Source: Armatimonadota bacterium
GTDB taxonomy: Bacteria > Armatimonadota > UBA5829
Length of the DNA stretch: 56,182 bases
Assembly (NCBI GenBank): GCA_023474015.1
Contig: JAMCYN010000007.1
Coordinates: forward strand, 1 to 56,182
Reading direction: 5' to 3'
A program made the position numbers and the translations under genes. Below the pieces are notes generated by a model. It was given only the letters and a program-made list of their open reading frames with translations, was not told the origin of the DNA and made no database searches. Positions 35,361-44,599 of this stretch are shown one piece after another; position 1 is the stretch's first letter; each line of letters opens with the position of its first letter.

Positions 35361-36135
35361 CTATGGGTTTCGCCTCCCCGGCCGGGACTAGAGTCAGAAT
35401 GTCCGGTCCATGTTTTCGTATCGCAACCGTATGCTCGAAATGCGCCGACAGCGACCTGTCCTTGCTCACTACGGTCCAGTTGTCGCCGAGCGTCTCAATC
35501 TCATAAGTGCCGATGTTGACCATCGGCTCAATGGCCAGAGTCATTCCTTCTTCGAGCCTGACGCCCTTACCGGGCACTCCATAGTTCGGAACATGCGGGT
35601 CCTCATGCATCCGCTGCCCTATCCCGTGCCCAACAAGGTCCCTTACCACCGAATAGCCATGCTTCTCGACATGCGCCTGAATCGCGTGCCCGATATCGGA
35701 GAGCCGCTTTCCCGGCCGCGCCATTTCGATACCCTTGTAGAGAGCCTCCCTGGTCACCTTAAGAAGACGCATCGCCTCATCGGAAGCCTGGCCTCCAATA
35801 GGAACCGTCACAGCCGCGTCCCCGTGCCAGCCATCCATAATTGCGCCTAGATCGATCCCGAGGATATCTCCCGGCATCAAAACCCTGCTGCTCGGGATGC
35901 CGTGAACGACTTCCTCGTTCACTGCCACGCACACCGTGTCGGGATATCCCCTGTAGTTCTTGAACGAGCTCGTCGCGCCGTACTTGCGCAGCAGCTCTTC
36001 GGCCATCAGGTCGATTTCCCGTGTCGTTGTCTTGCCCGGCACGATCCACTCAGCCAATTCCTTAAGACACCGCGCGACCACGGCGCCCGCGGCTCGCATT
36101 TTCTCTATTTGAGCCGGTGTCTTTTTGACTATCAT
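35353..36135 (-). CDS. map: Methionine aminopeptidase, type I
   Basis: 260 aa. It removes the initiator Met from new proteins. The five metal ligands can be read: D95 (GIDLGA), D106 (WHGDAAVT), H170 (LVGHGIGQ), E203 (AIEPMV) and E234 (AHFEHTV). There is no N-terminal extension. It starts 3 bp after the adk stop. Confidence 0.96.
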   Translation of the reverse strand: MIVKKTPAQIEKMRAAGAVVARCLKELAEWIVPGKTTTREIDLMAEELLRKYGATSSFKNYRGYPDTVCVAVNEEVVHGIPSSRVLMPGDILGIDLGAIMDGWHGDAAVTVPIGGQASDEAMRLLKVTREALYKGIEMARPGKRLSDIGHAIQAHVEKHGYSVVRDLVGHGIGQRMHEDPHVPNYGVPGKGVRLEEGMTLAIEPMVNIGTYEIETLGDNWTVVSKDRSLSAHFEHTVAIRKHGPDILTLVPAGEAKPIDG

Positions 36136-36138
36136 CCG

Positions 36139-36777
36139 CTAACCAAGCGCCTCGGCTATTCTCTTCTGAATGTCCTGTATGCCGCCCGCGGCGGGGATAT
36201 TCTTCAATATTCCCGTGCCCTGGTAGTAACCCAGCACCGGAGCGGTCTGCTTCTCATAAACCTTAAGCCGATTTCTGATAGCCTCAGGCTGATCGTCGGC
36301 CCTATGGACAAGATCCGCGCCACACTGATCGCACTTACCCTCAGCGCTCGGCCTCTTCGAATCAATATGATACGGCTCGCCGCATTTTCCGCATACTCTT
36401 CGGCCCGAAAGCCGCCGCACGAGCTCGTCTTCGTCCACCTGAAGATTGACCACCGCCTCAACCGGCTTGCCTATCTCGGCCAGCGCCGCATCGAGCGCCT
36501 CGGCCTGCGCTATCGTGCGAGGAAAGCCGTCCAGTATAAAGCCCTTATCGCCGACCGACGCCAGCTTCTCCTTGGCAATCGCTATAACGACATCATCGGG
36601 CACCAGCTCGCCCTTTTCCATGAAGGACTTAGCCTTAAGCCCAACCTCGGTCTTATTGGCGACCGCCTCGCGCAGCGTATCTCCAGTCGAGATATGCGCC
36701 GCGCCATACTTATCAGTCAACAGGCTCGCCTGCGTACCCTTGCCCGCGCCGGGCGGACCAAACAGCACAATCCTCAA
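36139..36777 (-). CDS. adk: Adenylate kinase, zinc-LID form
   Basis: 212 aa. It interconverts ATP + AMP and 2 ADP. The P-loop GPPGAGKGT is at 7-15. The LID domain carries C129, C132, C149 and C152, a structural zinc site typical of Gram-positive and related lineages. The likely start is TTG at 36777. A repeat hairpin lies between it and secY. Confidence 0.96.
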   Translation of the reverse strand: MRIVLFGPPGAGKGTQASLLTDKYGAAHISTGDTLREAVANKTEVGLKAKSFMEKGELVPDDVVIAIAKEKLASVGDKGFILDGFPRTIAQAEALDAALAEIGKPVEAVVNLQVDEDELVRRLSGRRVCGKCGEPYHIDSKRPSAEGKCDQCGADLVHRADDQPEAIRNRLKVYEKQTAPVLGYYQGTGILKNIPAAGGIQDIQKRIAEALG

Positions 36778-36796
36778 GTCCTATATCCCAGTTCGA

Positions 36797-36886
36797 ATGC
36801 AGAATGATGAATGCAGAATGCAGAATGACTTGTGATTGAGAGGTCCCTTCATTCTGCATTCTTCATTCTGCATTCTTCATTATTTT
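36797..36886. repeat. Heptamer-array hairpin, unit GAATGCA
   Basis: The left arm is GAATGCA, GAATGAT, GAATGCA, GAATGCA, GAATGAC; the right arm ATTCTGC, ATTCTTC, ATTCTGC, ATTCTTC. The tip TTGTGATTGAGAGG then TCCCTTCATTC is almost the same as at 17382-17470 read in reverse. It fills the adk-secY gap and touches the secY stop. Confidence 0.85.
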
Positions 36887-38148
36887 ATGAATCCTTCGTA
36901 GTGCCTCATAAGCAGGTGGCTCTCGATGGCCTGCATTGTCTCGAGGGCAACACCCACGACAATCAACAGTGAGGTTCCACCAACCAAGCTGAACGTCTGA
37001 ATATTGGTTATCGCCGGCACATAATACTGCAGCAGGGCAACTAACGCCAGGAAGATAGCGCCCGAGAGGGTGATCCTGGTCATGATCCGGTCCAGGTAGT
37101 CCTGCGTCGGCTTGCCCGGCCTGATGCCCGGTATGAAGCTCCCCCACTTCTTCAGGTTGTCCGAGACGTCCTTCACGTTGAATGTAACCGCCGTGTAGAA
37201 GTAGGTAAAGAATATAATCATTGCCGCGTATATCAGCGAGCCCACCACCGTATTGCCCGGCGAGACGTAATTCGCGAACTTGTAGAACCAGTGGTTCGGA
37301 TTATTCCCCGACAGGAACGGCGCAATAGTCATCGGGAAGTACTGAATCGAAACGGCAAAGATGATCGGGATAACGCCGGCCGAGTTCACCTTCAGCGGAA
37401 GGAAGCTCGACTGTCCGCCATACATCTTGTTGCCCACGACCCGCTTCACATGCTGAATCGGTATCTTCCTCTGCGCCTGCGTCACGGCGATCATAAACGC
37501 CACGGTGGCGACAAACATAATCAGCAGCAGCGCCAACCCGATAATGTTCCCCGGCCACTCGACCGAGACCGTATTCATAATCTGCGGCGGCAGCGAGGCG
37601 ATGATGCCCGCGAATATCACGATCGACACACCGTTACCGATACCATGGTCGCTGATCTGCTCACCCAGCCACATCAGGAACGCGGTCCCCGCGACCAGCG
37701 TGATCGCTATCTGCAGCACCTGCCAGTTGGAACCCTGCACTGCGCCCATGTTTCTGAGCATACTTGTCGTCCCATAAGCCTGGAACAACGCGAGCACACC
37801 GGTCAGCCAGCGGGTCCACAGCCTGATCTTCTTCTGCCCGGCCGCGCCCTCTTTCTGCAGCTCTTCCAATTGCGGGATCGCAATCGTCAGAAGCTGCATA
37901 ATAATCGACGCGTTAATATAGGGCATAATCCCCATCGCGAAGATCGTATACTTCTTAAAGGCGCCGCCGGTAAACGAGTTGAGCAGGTCGAAAAGACCGC
38001 CGCTCAGTTTCGACGAGAGCACCGCCGAGTCAACGCCCGGCACCGATATATGAAGCCCAATCACGTAGACGGCAAACATCCCGAACAGGAAGGTTATCCT
38101 CTTCTTCAGGTCCGGAATTCGAGTCGCCGCCAAAATCGAAGCAAGCAT
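36880..38148 (-). CDS. secY: Preprotein translocase subunit SecY
   Basis: 422 aa, ten predicted membrane helices; it forms the protein-conducting channel with SecE and SecG. Family signs include GLHISVPGVD and the plug, GGAFKKYTIFAMGIMPYINA, LGEQISDHGIGNGVS and RGPGKPT-like GIRPGKPTQDYLD. The start overlaps nothing but directly abuts the rplO TAG, with GGAGGT eight bases before it. Confidence 0.96.
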   Translation of the reverse strand: MLASILAATRIPDLKKRITFLFGMFAVYVIGLHISVPGVDSAVLSSKLSGGLFDLLNSFTGGAFKKYTIFAMGIMPYINASIIMQLLTIAIPQLEELQKEGAAGQKKIRLWTRWLTGVLALFQAYGTTSMLRNMGAVQGSNWQVLQIAITLVAGTAFLMWLGEQISDHGIGNGVSIVIFAGIIASLPPQIMNTVSVEWPGNIIGLALLLIMFVATVAFMIAVTQAQRKIPIQHVKRVVGNKMYGGQSSFLPLKVNSAGVIPIIFAVSIQYFPMTIAPFLSGNNPNHWFYKFANYVSPGNTVVGSLIYAAMIIFFTYFYTAVTFNVKDVSDNLKKWGSFIPGIRPGKPTQDYLDRIMTRITLSGAIFLALVALLQYYVPAITNIQTFSLVGGTSLLIVVGVALETMQAIESHLLMRHYEGFIK

Positions 38149-38592
38149 CTATAATACCTCCGCCGTCCCACCGGCAGTCTTCAGCTTCTCTTCAGCGCTC
38201 TTGCTGAACTTATGCGCGCGAACAGTAAGAGCCTTCGTGATTTCTCCGTCGCCGAGGACTTTTACGCCATCCATGACCTTCTTCACCAGTCCGCTCTCAA
38301 TCAGCAGATCAGGTGTAACCTCGGTCCCGGCATCGTATCTTTCAAGGTCGCTCAGATTGACAACCGCATAAACCTTGCGACTCAAGTTCCTGAATCCGCG
38401 CCTCTGCGGCAGCCTGCGATGCAGAGGGGTCTGTCCGCCCTCGAAGCCCGGTCTTACTCCACCGCCGGATCGGGCCTTCTGGCCCTTGTGACCCTTGGTC
38501 GAAGTCCCACCGTGCCCGGAGCCGGTGCCGCGGCCCAGCCTCTTGGGCTTATGTGTCGCTCCCGGAGCGGGATGCAAGTCATTAAGCCTCAT
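38149..38592 (-). CDS. rplO: 50S ribosomal protein L15
   Basis: 147 aa: [20 protein letters not shown], the glycine-rich [20 protein letters not shown] segment and [30 protein letters not shown] precedes the ATG. Its first bases overlap the rpmD end by 11 bases. Confidence 0.96.
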   Translation of the reverse strand: MRLNDLHPAPGATHKPKRLGRGTGSGHGGTSTKGHKGQKARSGGGVRPGFEGGQTPLHRRLPQRRGFRNLSRKVYAVVNLSDLERYDAGTEVTPDLLIESGLVKKVMDGVKVLGDGEITKALTVRAHKFSKSAEEKLKTAGGTAEVL

Positions 38593-38785
38593 TTGTTACC
38601 TCCACGGGATCACTCAGATGCTCCACCTCAAGCAGGTGCCCCACCTTGCGGATCATCCCCATCACGCACGCGTTGTCGCCATGCAACGCGGAGGACCCGA
38701 CCTTGCCGAGCCCCAGTGCGCTGACCGTCGCCTTCTGCCGCTTATCGTATCCTATAACGCTCTTTATCAATGTAACTTTAAGCAT
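38582..38785 (-). CDS. rpmD: 50S ribosomal protein L30
   Basis: 67 aa: [35 protein letters not shown] and [15 protein letters not shown] chose the ATG at 38785, six bases after GAGG. A few extra C-terminal residues overlap rplO. An array hairpin precedes it. Confidence 0.94.
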   Translation of the reverse strand: MLKVTLIKSVIGYDKRQKATVSALGLGKVGSSALHGDNACVMGMIRKVGHLLEVEHLSDPVEVTNEA

Positions 38786-38803
38786 CATTTGCCTCATCAT
38801 CCG

Positions 38804-38892
38804 GAATGAAGAATGCAGAATGTAGAATGCAGAATGACCTGTCTACTAAGGTCCCTTCATTCTGCATTCTGCATTGATCATTCTGCATTTGT
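38804..38892. repeat. Heptamer-array hairpin, unit GAATGCA
   Basis: The left arm has AGAATGC and AGAATGT units; the right arm has ATTCTGC units and ends ATTGATCATTCTGC. The tip is GACCTGTCTACTAAGG then TCCCTTCATTC. It fills the rpmD-rpsE gap. Confidence 0.8.
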
Positions 38893-38893
38893 C

Positions 38894-39502
38894 CTAGGCC
38901 TCGACCTCGACGGTCTCTTCCCCCTCGGCTTCTTCGGCGGAAACCTCGGGGCCCAGCTCGCCGCCGGCGGCCATAGCCTCTTCCTGCCGCTTCTTCACGA
39001 GCCACGGGACCAGATCCTCGACTCGCTTCCCGCGCAGCTCGGCCACACGATCAGCCACTCTCAAGTTCTTCAGGCACTTAATGGTAGCCCTCGCCGTGTT
39101 GATCGCATTGGGCGAGCCAAGCGACTTCGCCAGCACGTCCCTGACGCCCGCAAGTTCCAAGATCGGCCTCACGGCTCCACCCGCCACGACACCGGTGCCG
39201 GGACTGGCCGGCTTCATACGGACCTTGGCAGCGCCGAAGTCCTCTTCGATATCGTGCGGTATCGTACTCCCCACAAGCGGGATGTCGATGATGTTCTTCT
39301 TGGCCTCTTCCATACCCTTGCGGATAGCATCGGGAATGCCGGCCGCCTTGCCGAGGCCGATGCCCACGTGGCCGTTACGGTCACCCACCGCCACCAGCAC
39401 GCTCCAACTCATGGTGCGTCCGCCCTTGTGGGTTTTCTGAACCTTGTTCGTTCGGATGACTTGCTCTTCTAAATTGAGCGCATCCGCGTTGATCTTTGGC
39501 AT
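38894..39502 (-). CDS. rpsE: 30S ribosomal protein S5
   Basis: 202 aa. The N-terminal double-stranded-RNA-like domain is seen in NKVQKTHKGGRTMSWSVLVA and GIGLGKAAGIPDAIRKG; the C-terminal domain has GGAVRPILELAGVRDVLAKS and GSPNAINTARAT. About 15 acidic residues extend the C-terminus (SAEEAEGEETVEVEA). GGAGGAAGC precedes the ATG. Confidence 0.96.
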   Translation of the reverse strand: MPKINADALNLEEQVIRTNKVQKTHKGGRTMSWSVLVAVGDRNGHVGIGLGKAAGIPDAIRKGMEEAKKNIIDIPLVGSTIPHDIEEDFGAAKVRMKPASPGTGVVAGGAVRPILELAGVRDVLAKSLGSPNAINTARATIKCLKNLRVADRVAELRGKRVEDLVPWLVKKRQEEAMAAGGELGPEVSAEEAEGEETVEVEA

Positions 39503-39518
39503 GCTTCCTCCTAGGCTC

Positions 39519-39878
39519 CTAGAACTTCAGCCCGGCTTCACGCGCGCCGTTAGCCAGCGCCGCTACTCGACCGTGATATTGATATCCACCGCGGTCGAAG
39601 ACGACCTTCTCGACGCCCTTCTCCACAGCGCGCTTACCGATAAGCTCACCGACCAGCTTCGCAGCCTCAACGTTCCCGCCGCTCTTGACCTTCGGTTTGA
39701 TCTCCGAGTCAAGAGTGGACGCAGCCACGATGGTCTTGCCGTCGTTATCGTCGATCACCTGCGCGTAGATATTGCATACGCTTCGGAAGACGTTGAGTCT
39801 CGGCTTCGCGGCCGATCCGATCACCGTGTTCCTCAATCTTCTATGGCGTCTCCGCCGAAGTAGTTCCTTTTCGTGCAT
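39519..39878 (-). CDS. rplR: 50S ribosomal protein L18
   Basis: 119 aa binding 5S r[23 protein letters not shown], the [19 protein letters not shown] strand and the end [19 protein letters not shown]. The ATG at 39878 follows GGGAG; the open frame extends about 60 codons upstream through repeat DNA and is not used. Confidence 0.96.
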   Translation of the reverse strand: MHEKELLRRRRHRRLRNTVIGSAAKPRLNVFRSVCNIYAQVIDDNDGKTIVAASTLDSEIKPKVKSGGNVEAAKLVGELIGKRAVEKGVEKVVFDRGGYQYHGRVAALANGAREAGLKF

Positions 39879-40010
39879 TAGAATCTCCCAGGCATCAGGT
39901 TTATGGTGACCACCGCGCCGGGCCCGGCCTAATCGCCAGCACCATCCCGCTTTCACGACACCTGCTGCCCATTGTGCGATCAGGCGCCACAGGCGCGGTT
40001 TCAATCCTTG

Positions 40011-40068
40011 TTGGGCCAGATTTGCAATCTGGGCCCCTTTCGTCCCGGATTGCAAATCCGGACGAACA
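40011..40068. repeat. Two GATT-AATC hairpins
   Basis: CCAGATTTGCAATCTGG (40016-40032) and CCGGATTGCAAATCCGG (40046-40062) with longer imperfect arms. The second, read in reverse, matches 24250-24277 over about 27 bases. They sit in the rplF-rplR gap. Confidence 0.65.
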
Positions 40069-40096
40069 GAGAAAGGACCGGACGAACCAAGTCAAG

Positions 40097-40663
40097 CTAC
40101 TTCTTTCCAGCGGCCTTGCCGGCCTTACCGGCCTTGCGGCGAATAACCTCGCCCGCGTATCGAATGCCCTTACCCTTATAAGGCTCCGGCGGCTTGACCT
40201 TGCGAACGTTGGCGGCCTGCTGGCCGATGGTTTCTTTGTCGATGCCCTTGATTACGATAAAGGGCATCCTGGTGTTGGTATCCATGCCGACCTCGAAGCT
40301 GACCCCCTCCATCGGCTCAATCACCACCGGGTGAGCGTATCCGACCTGGAGGTTCAGGTTGTTGCCTTGAAGCTCGGCGCGATAGCCAACGCCCTGCACC
40401 TGCATTCTCTTCTCGTAGCCCTGGCTCACTCCGATCACCATATTGTTGACCAGGCTGCGAATCAGCCCGTGCAGCGAGCGGTGCTCCTTGCTGTCCGAGG
40501 GCCGTTCGCAGATGATCTTGTTATCCTCGACTTTAACGCTGATCGCCGGGTGCATCTGACGGGTGAGAGTCCCCTTCGGGCCCTTGACCGTCAGGATTCC
40601 ATCGTCCTGGCTGATCTGCACTCCGTTCGGCAGCGGTATAGGCAATAGTCCAATTCTGCTCAT
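40097..40663 (-). CDS. rplF: 50S ribosomal protein L6
   Basis: 188 aa, two similar L6 domains. Landmarks: MSRIGLLPIPLPNGVQ, LVNNMVIGVSQGYEKRMQVQ, GVGYRAELQGNNL, then GIDKETIGQQAANVRKVKPP and PYKGKGIRYAGE. A Lys/Ala tail (RRKAGKAGKAAGKK) is slightly longer than usual. AGGAG precedes the ATG. Confidence 0.96.
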   Translation of the reverse strand: MSRIGLLPIPLPNGVQISQDDGILTVKGPKGTLTRQMHPAISVKVEDNKIICERPSDSKEHRSLHGLIRSLVNNMVIGVSQGYEKRMQVQGVGYRAELQGNNLNLQVGYAHPVVIEPMEGVSFEVGMDTNTRMPFIVIKGIDKETIGQQAANVRKVKPPEPYKGKGIRYAGEVIRRKAGKAGKAAGKK

Positions 40664-40678
40664 TACGCTTCTCCTACT

Positions 40679-41077
40679 CTACCAAACGTAGCACAGGACC
40701 TCGCCGCCGATGCCCTGTCTGCGGGCATCACGGTCGGTCATCACGCCTCGGGACGTGCTGATAATGGCAACGCCCAACCCGCGCAGAACGCGGGGAACTT
40801 TGTCGCGCTTGGCATAAACTCTAAGCCCCGGCTTGCTAACCCTCTTCAGGTTGCTAATGACCTTCTCTTGCTTAGGCCCATACTTCAACCCTATCTTCGC
40901 GGTAGGGAACTGTCGATCCCTGAGGTTCTCGACGTTCTTGATGAACCCCTCTTCGCGAAGAATGCGAAGTATCTCCATATTCAGCTTCGAAGCCGGAACT
41001 TCCACGAAATCGTGGTTTGCTGAGGCCGCATTCCGAATCCTTGTAAGCAGGTCGGCCACAGGATCTGTCACGGTCAT
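40679..41077 (-). CDS. rpsH: 30S ribosomal protein S8
   Basis: 132 aa: [20 protein letters not shown], the [17 protein letters not shown] segment and the conserved end [20 protein letters not shown]. In other bacteria S8 is the repressor of the spc operon. GGAGGA lies seven bases before the ATG. A possible internal promoter and a perfect hairpin lie upstream. Confidence 0.96.
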   Translation of the reverse strand: MTVTDPVADLLTRIRNAASANHDFVEVPASKLNMEILRILREEGFIKNVENLRDRQFPTAKIGLKYGPKQEKVISNLKRVSKPGLRVYAKRDKVPRVLRGLGVAIISTSRGVMTDRDARRQGIGGEVLCYVW

Positions 41078-41103
41078 TCTTGATCCTCCGTTTATCGGCC
41101 CGC

Positions 41104-41130
41104 CACAAAACGTTAGTTTAACATTTTGTG
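41104..41130. promoter_or_regulatory. Perfect hairpin overlapping the rpsH promoter
   Basis: On the minus strand CACAAAATGTT, loop AAACT, AACGTTTTGTG: an 11-bp stem with one U-G pair. It covers the -10 box of the predicted internal promoter and would be near the 5' end of a transcript from it. Confidence 0.55.
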
Positions 41131-41144
41131 CGATCCGATGTCAA
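41115..41144 (-). promoter_or_regulatory. Possible internal promoter upstream of rpsH
   Basis: Minus strand TTGACA (41139-41144), 18-base spacer ending TG one base before the -10, TAAACT (41115-41120). It would express rpsH and downstream genes separately from the upstream part of the operon. Confidence 0.55.
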
Positions 41145-41194
41145 ACAATTTCCAGTCCGCGTCCCTCCGTATGAAGGGAACTAAACTTCACAAA

Positions 41195-41380
41195 CTACCA
41201 ACTCGACTTGGTGACGCCCGGGATAAGTCCCTGGTGCGACATCTCGCGGAAGCAGATTCTGCATATCCCGAATCTCCGCATATAGCCTCTCGGCCTGCCG
41301 CAGAGTCCGCATCTGTTATACCGCCGCACCTTGAACTTCGGCGTTCGCTTCTGTTTTTCAATCAGGCACTGCTTTGCCAC
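41195..41380 (-). CDS. rpsN: 30S ribosomal protein S14, zinc-binding (type Z)
   Basis: 61 aa. C24, C27, C40 and C43 form the zinc ribbon ([20 protein letters not shown]). It ends [11 protein letters not shown] as usual. It starts with GTG at 41380, eight bases after AAGGAG; an upstream in-frame start would translate a repeat hairpin. It lies downstream of the EF-G-like gene instead of directly after rplE. Confidence 0.95.
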   Translation of the reverse strand: MAKQCLIEKQKRTPKFKVRRYNRCGLCGRPRGYMRRFGICRICFREMSHQGLIPGVTKSSW

Positions 41381-41400
41381 TTGATCAGCTCCTTCAAGGG

Positions 41401-41427
41401 TTGCTTCGGTTGCATACAGCCGAAGCA
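41401..41427. repeat. GCTTCGG hairpin, second copy
   Basis: TTGCTTCGG, loop TTGCATACAG, CCGAAGCAA. It matches 8980-9006 except for one loop base. It sits between the EF-G-like gene and rpsN. Confidence 0.7.
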
Positions 41428-41442
41428 AACACACTCATCTAA

Positions 41443-43518
41443 TTACGACTCTTCCTTCTTCATCTTGGCCGCTTCGGCGATTACCGCTTGGGCCGCCTGA
41501 TGCGGAACTTCCTCATAATGCGAGAACTTGGCGCTGAACCTGCCTCGCCCGCGGGCGATTGAACGCAGGTCAATCGAATATCTCAGCATCTCCGCCATCG
41601 GGACCTGGGCCTTGATCTTCTGTCGTCCTGCCCCGATAGGCTCCATGCCTGCCACTCTTCCGCGCTTGGAGTTCAGGTCGCCGATCACGTCGCCCATAAA
41701 CTCCTCCGGCACGATCACTTCAACATCCAGCACCGGCTCCAACAACACCGGGTTCGCCTTCTCGGCGGCCGCCCTGAATGCCAGCTTGCCGGCCAACTGG
41801 AACGCCATATCCGACGAGTCCACCGTGTGGAAACTGCCATCGTGGCAGGTCGCCTTGACGTCCACCACGGGATACCCCGCCTGAATACCCTGGCCCAGAG
41901 CCTCGCGGATTCCCTTGTCTACCGACGGAATCCACTGCCTCGGGATGGCGCCGCCAACAATCGCATCAACATACTCATAGCCGGCGCCCCTGGGCTGCGG
42001 CTCGAGCCTTACCCAGCAGTCACCGAACTGCCCGCGGCCACCCGTCTGCTTCTTATGCCGGCCCTGCGCATCCGCGGTATTGGTTATCGTCTCGCGGTAG
42101 GCGATCTTCGGTGTCTCCGTATCGACCTCCACACCGAACTTTCTCTTCAGCCGCTCGACCACGATGTCCAGGTGGGTATCGCCCAAGCCAGCCATCACGG
42201 TCTGGTTCGTATCCGAATCCCGATGCGTCCGGAACGTCGGGTCTTCCTCGCTCAATTTCTGAAGAGCGGGACCGAGCTTGTCTTCGTCGGCTTTCGTCTT
42301 AGCCTTAACGGCCAGCGAATACACCGGGTCCGGGAACGCTATCGGCTCAAGCGCAATCGGCTTGCTCTTATCACAGAGCGTATCCCCGGTACCGGTCTCC
42401 TGCAACTTCGCGACCGCACCGATATCACCGGCGCCGACTTCCGAAGTGGCCTCCTGATTCTTGCCCAGGAGGAAGTAGACCTGCCCCACCCTCTCTTCAC
42501 GGTCCTTATTTGCATTGTGAATGTGCGAGTCCGACTTGATCGAACCGGAAAACACCCTGAAATATGTCAGCTTACCAACGTAAGGGTCCGCCATCGTCTT
42601 GAACACGAGAGCGCAAAACGCATCGCTGGGCCCGCGTGTCTCTTCGGCCCCGGCCGGGCTCTTGCCCTTCGCCGGAGGCAGCGAAGCCGGTGACGGCACG
42701 CTCGCCGCAACGAAATCCAGCAGCGTGTCAACGCCGACCATCTTCATCGCCGAGCCACACAACACCGGAACGACCTTCCCGCTCCGAACACCGATCTCAA
42801 GCCCCTTAGCGATCTCAGCATCATCGAGCGTGCCCTGGTCGAAATACTTCTCCATCAGCGCGTCGTCCATCTCCGCGACGGACTCGATCAGAGCTTCCCG
42901 CATACTCGCGATCTGGTCGGCCATATCTCCCGGAATCTCCGACGGGGCGACCTTGCCGTTCTCCCACTTGTACGCCTTGTGAGTCAGCAGGTCCACGACT
43001 CCGGTAAACTTGTCCTCGGCTCCGATAGGCAGTTGGAGCGGCGCGACGCTCGTGCCGAACTTCTCTCTCAGCGCTTCAAGTGTGCGATAGAAGTCGGAAT
43101 TTTCTTTTTCCAACTTGTTCACGAAGAACAGCTTGGTGATACCGGCCTCGTTCGCCAGGTCCCAGGCGGTCTCCGTGCCGACGTCGATGATGCCCGTCCC
43201 GTCTACCACCAGCAGCGCGGCCTCGACGGCTCTCAAGCTGCTGATAACATCACCCACGAAGTCCGGGTAGCCGGGTGTGTCGATCAGGTTAATCTTCGTA
43301 TTCTTCCACTCACATGGCAGAACCGAAGCATTGATACTCATCTTTCTCTGGATCTCGTCGGCATCGAAGTCGCTCGTCGAGGAACCGTCGTCAACGCGGC
43401 CCATACGCCCGATAGCCCCCGAAACATACAGCATCGACTCCGCCAGGGAGCTCTTGCCCGTGCCGCCGTGTCCAACCAATGCAACATTCCTAATTGCGTT
43501 GATAGAGTGTGCTTTCAC
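41443..43518 (-). CDS. Elongation factor G-like GTPase (EF-G paralogue) inside the spc operon
   Basis: A 691-aa EF-G-like protein, complete from GTPase domain to domain V. The P-loop is GHGGTGKSSL instead of the AHIDAGKTT of true EF-G; switch II is DTPGYPDF; the guanine motif is NKLE instead of NKMD. Domain IV/V motifs (GGRGQFGDCWVRLEPQ, VPEEFMGDVIGDLNSKRGRV) are kept. It belongs with the second EF-G-like group, whose role is unclear in most bacteria. True EF-G (fusA) is in its usual place at 52-54 kb. It starts with GTG four bases after the rplE stop, so it is co-translated with ribosomal proteins. Confidence 0.92.
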   Translation of the reverse strand: MKAHSINAIRNVALVGHGGTGKSSLAESMLYVSGAIGRMGRVDDGSSTSDFDADEIQRKMSINASVLPCEWKNTKINLIDTPGYPDFVGDVISSLRAVEAALLVVDGTGIIDVGTETAWDLANEAGITKLFFVNKLEKENSDFYRTLEALREKFGTSVAPLQLPIGAEDKFTGVVDLLTHKAYKWENGKVAPSEIPGDMADQIASMREALIESVAEMDDALMEKYFDQGTLDDAEIAKGLEIGVRSGKVVPVLCGSAMKMVGVDTLLDFVAASVPSPASLPPAKGKSPAGAEETRGPSDAFCALVFKTMADPYVGKLTYFRVFSGSIKSDSHIHNANKDREERVGQVYFLLGKNQEATSEVGAGDIGAVAKLQETGTGDTLCDKSKPIALEPIAFPDPVYSLAVKAKTKADEDKLGPALQKLSEEDPTFRTHRDSDTNQTVMAGLGDTHLDIVVERLKRKFGVEVDTETPKIAYRETITNTADAQGRHKKQTGGRGQFGDCWVRLEPQPRGAGYEYVDAIVGGAIPRQWIPSVDKGIREALGQGIQAGYPVVDVKATCHDGSFHTVDSSDMAFQLAGKLAFRAAAEKANPVLLEPVLDVEVIVPEEFMGDVIGDLNSKRGRVAGMEPIGAGRQKIKAQVPMAEMLRYSIDLRSIARGRGRFSAKFSHYEEVPHQAAQAVIAEAAKMKKEES

Positions 43519-43522
43519 AGCG

Positions 43523-44065
43523 CTAAGCCTCTCTGAAAGGCAGTCCTAAAGCCTTAAGCAGCGCTCTGCCTTCCTCGTCGGTTTTAGCTGTCGTGCCGAC
43601 AACTATGTTCATGCCTCTCGACCGATCCACCTTGTCGTAGTCGATCTCGGGAAAGACCAACTGCTCCTTAAGACCCATGGCAAAGTTCCCGCGGCCGTCG
43701 AACGCGTCCGGCGAAATCCCGCCGAAGTCACGGACTCTCGGAAGCACCACATTGAAGAGCCTGTCCAGGAACTCCCACATGATCGCCCCCCGCAGCGTCA
43801 CCTTGGCCCCGATGCGCATACCCGCCCTGAGCTTGAAGTTCGAGATCGACCTCTTCGCCCGGGTTACGGCCGGCTTCTGGCCGGTGATCAGCGTGAGGTC
43901 GCCCACTGCGTTGTCGAGCAGTTTCGAATCCTGAATCGATGATCCGACGCCCATGCTAACGACGACCTTGGAAACGCGAGGCGCCTGCATGACGTTCTTA
44001 TACTCAAACGCCTTCATCAGCGTCGGCACGGCGTCGCTTCTGTATTTGTCCTTCAATCTCGCCAT
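43523..44065 (-). CDS. rplE: 50S ribosomal protein L5
   Basis: 180 aa: [40 protein letters not shown], the [19 protein letters not shown] segment and the end [20 protein letters not shown]. It contacts 5S rRNA and P-site tRNA. GGGAG lies eight bases before the ATG. Confidence 0.96.
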   Translation of the reverse strand: MARLKDKYRSDAVPTLMKAFEYKNVMQAPRVSKVVVSMGVGSSIQDSKLLDNAVGDLTLITGQKPAVTRAKRSISNFKLRAGMRIGAKVTLRGAIMWEFLDRLFNVVLPRVRDFGGISPDAFDGRGNFAMGLKEQLVFPEIDYDKVDRSRGMNIVVGTTAKTDEEGRALLKALGLPFREA

Positions 44066-44077
44066 CAGCTAACTCCC

Positions 44078-44443
44078 TTAACCGTCTACCAGCTCGCCGC
44101 ACTTGCGGCATTTTCGCGCCTTGTCACCATCGGTCGTGGTGGCATTGCCGAGCCGGGCTTCCTTGTTGCACTTCGGACAGATCAGCATAACTTTGCTGAT
44201 GTCCATCCCCATCGGGACCTGCATCTCGCCGAGCTGCTGCTTGACCATCGCCCGGGACCCCGTTGAACGCGGCTTGCGATGCCTGGTGGCCATATTGACG
44301 CCGTCCACGATGACCTTGCCCTCTTCAGGCACGGTGCGTATGATCTTTCCGTGCTTGCCCTTGTCCTTACCGGCCAGCACCACGATCTCGTCGCCCTTCT
44401 TGAGCCTGATCTTACCTTCAAAAACAGGTTTCTTTGGTTTCAT
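44078..44443 (-). CDS. rplX: 50S ribosomal protein L24 with C-terminal zinc ribbon
   Basis: 121 aa. The KOW region is [20 protein letters not shown]; then [11 protein letters not shown]. The C-terminal part carries two CxxC pairs ([12 protein letters not shown] ... KCRKCGELV), a zinc ribbon seen in some bacterial L24. The ATG at 44443 follows GGAG; the open frame upstream is repeat DNA. Confidence 0.96.
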   Translation of the reverse strand: MKPKKPVFEGKIRLKKGDEIVVLAGKDKGKHGKIIRTVPEEGKVIVDGVNMATRHRKPRSTGSRAMVKQQLGEMQVPMGMDISKVMLICPKCNKEARLGNATTTDGDKARKCRKCGELVDG

Positions 44444-44464
44444 ACTAGTCTCCGCCGCGGAATC

Positions 44465-44562
44465 TGATCGGGCGCGATTTGAAATCGCGACCGAAACAGA
44501 ACTCCGGGATTTCAAATCCCGCTCTTCTCTTCCGGGCCGGATTGCAAATCCCGCCCGATCGC
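44465..44562. repeat. Compound element of GATT-AATC hairpins with outer inverted ends
   Basis: The outer ends GATCGGGCG and CGCCCGATC are complementary. Inside are CGCGATTTGAAATCGCG, CGGGATTTCAAATCCCG and CCGGATTGCAAATCC. It fills the rplX-rplN gap. Confidence 0.7.
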
Positions 44563-44599
44563 GTGTGGGTGTTTCAATCCGCAATCTACAATATGCAAT

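Noticed and set aside
39879..40055. Upstream in-frame extension of rplR (and similar extensions of rplX and rpsJ)
   Set aside because: The added sequence is repeat DNA, while a family-typical start with a ribosome site lies downstream.
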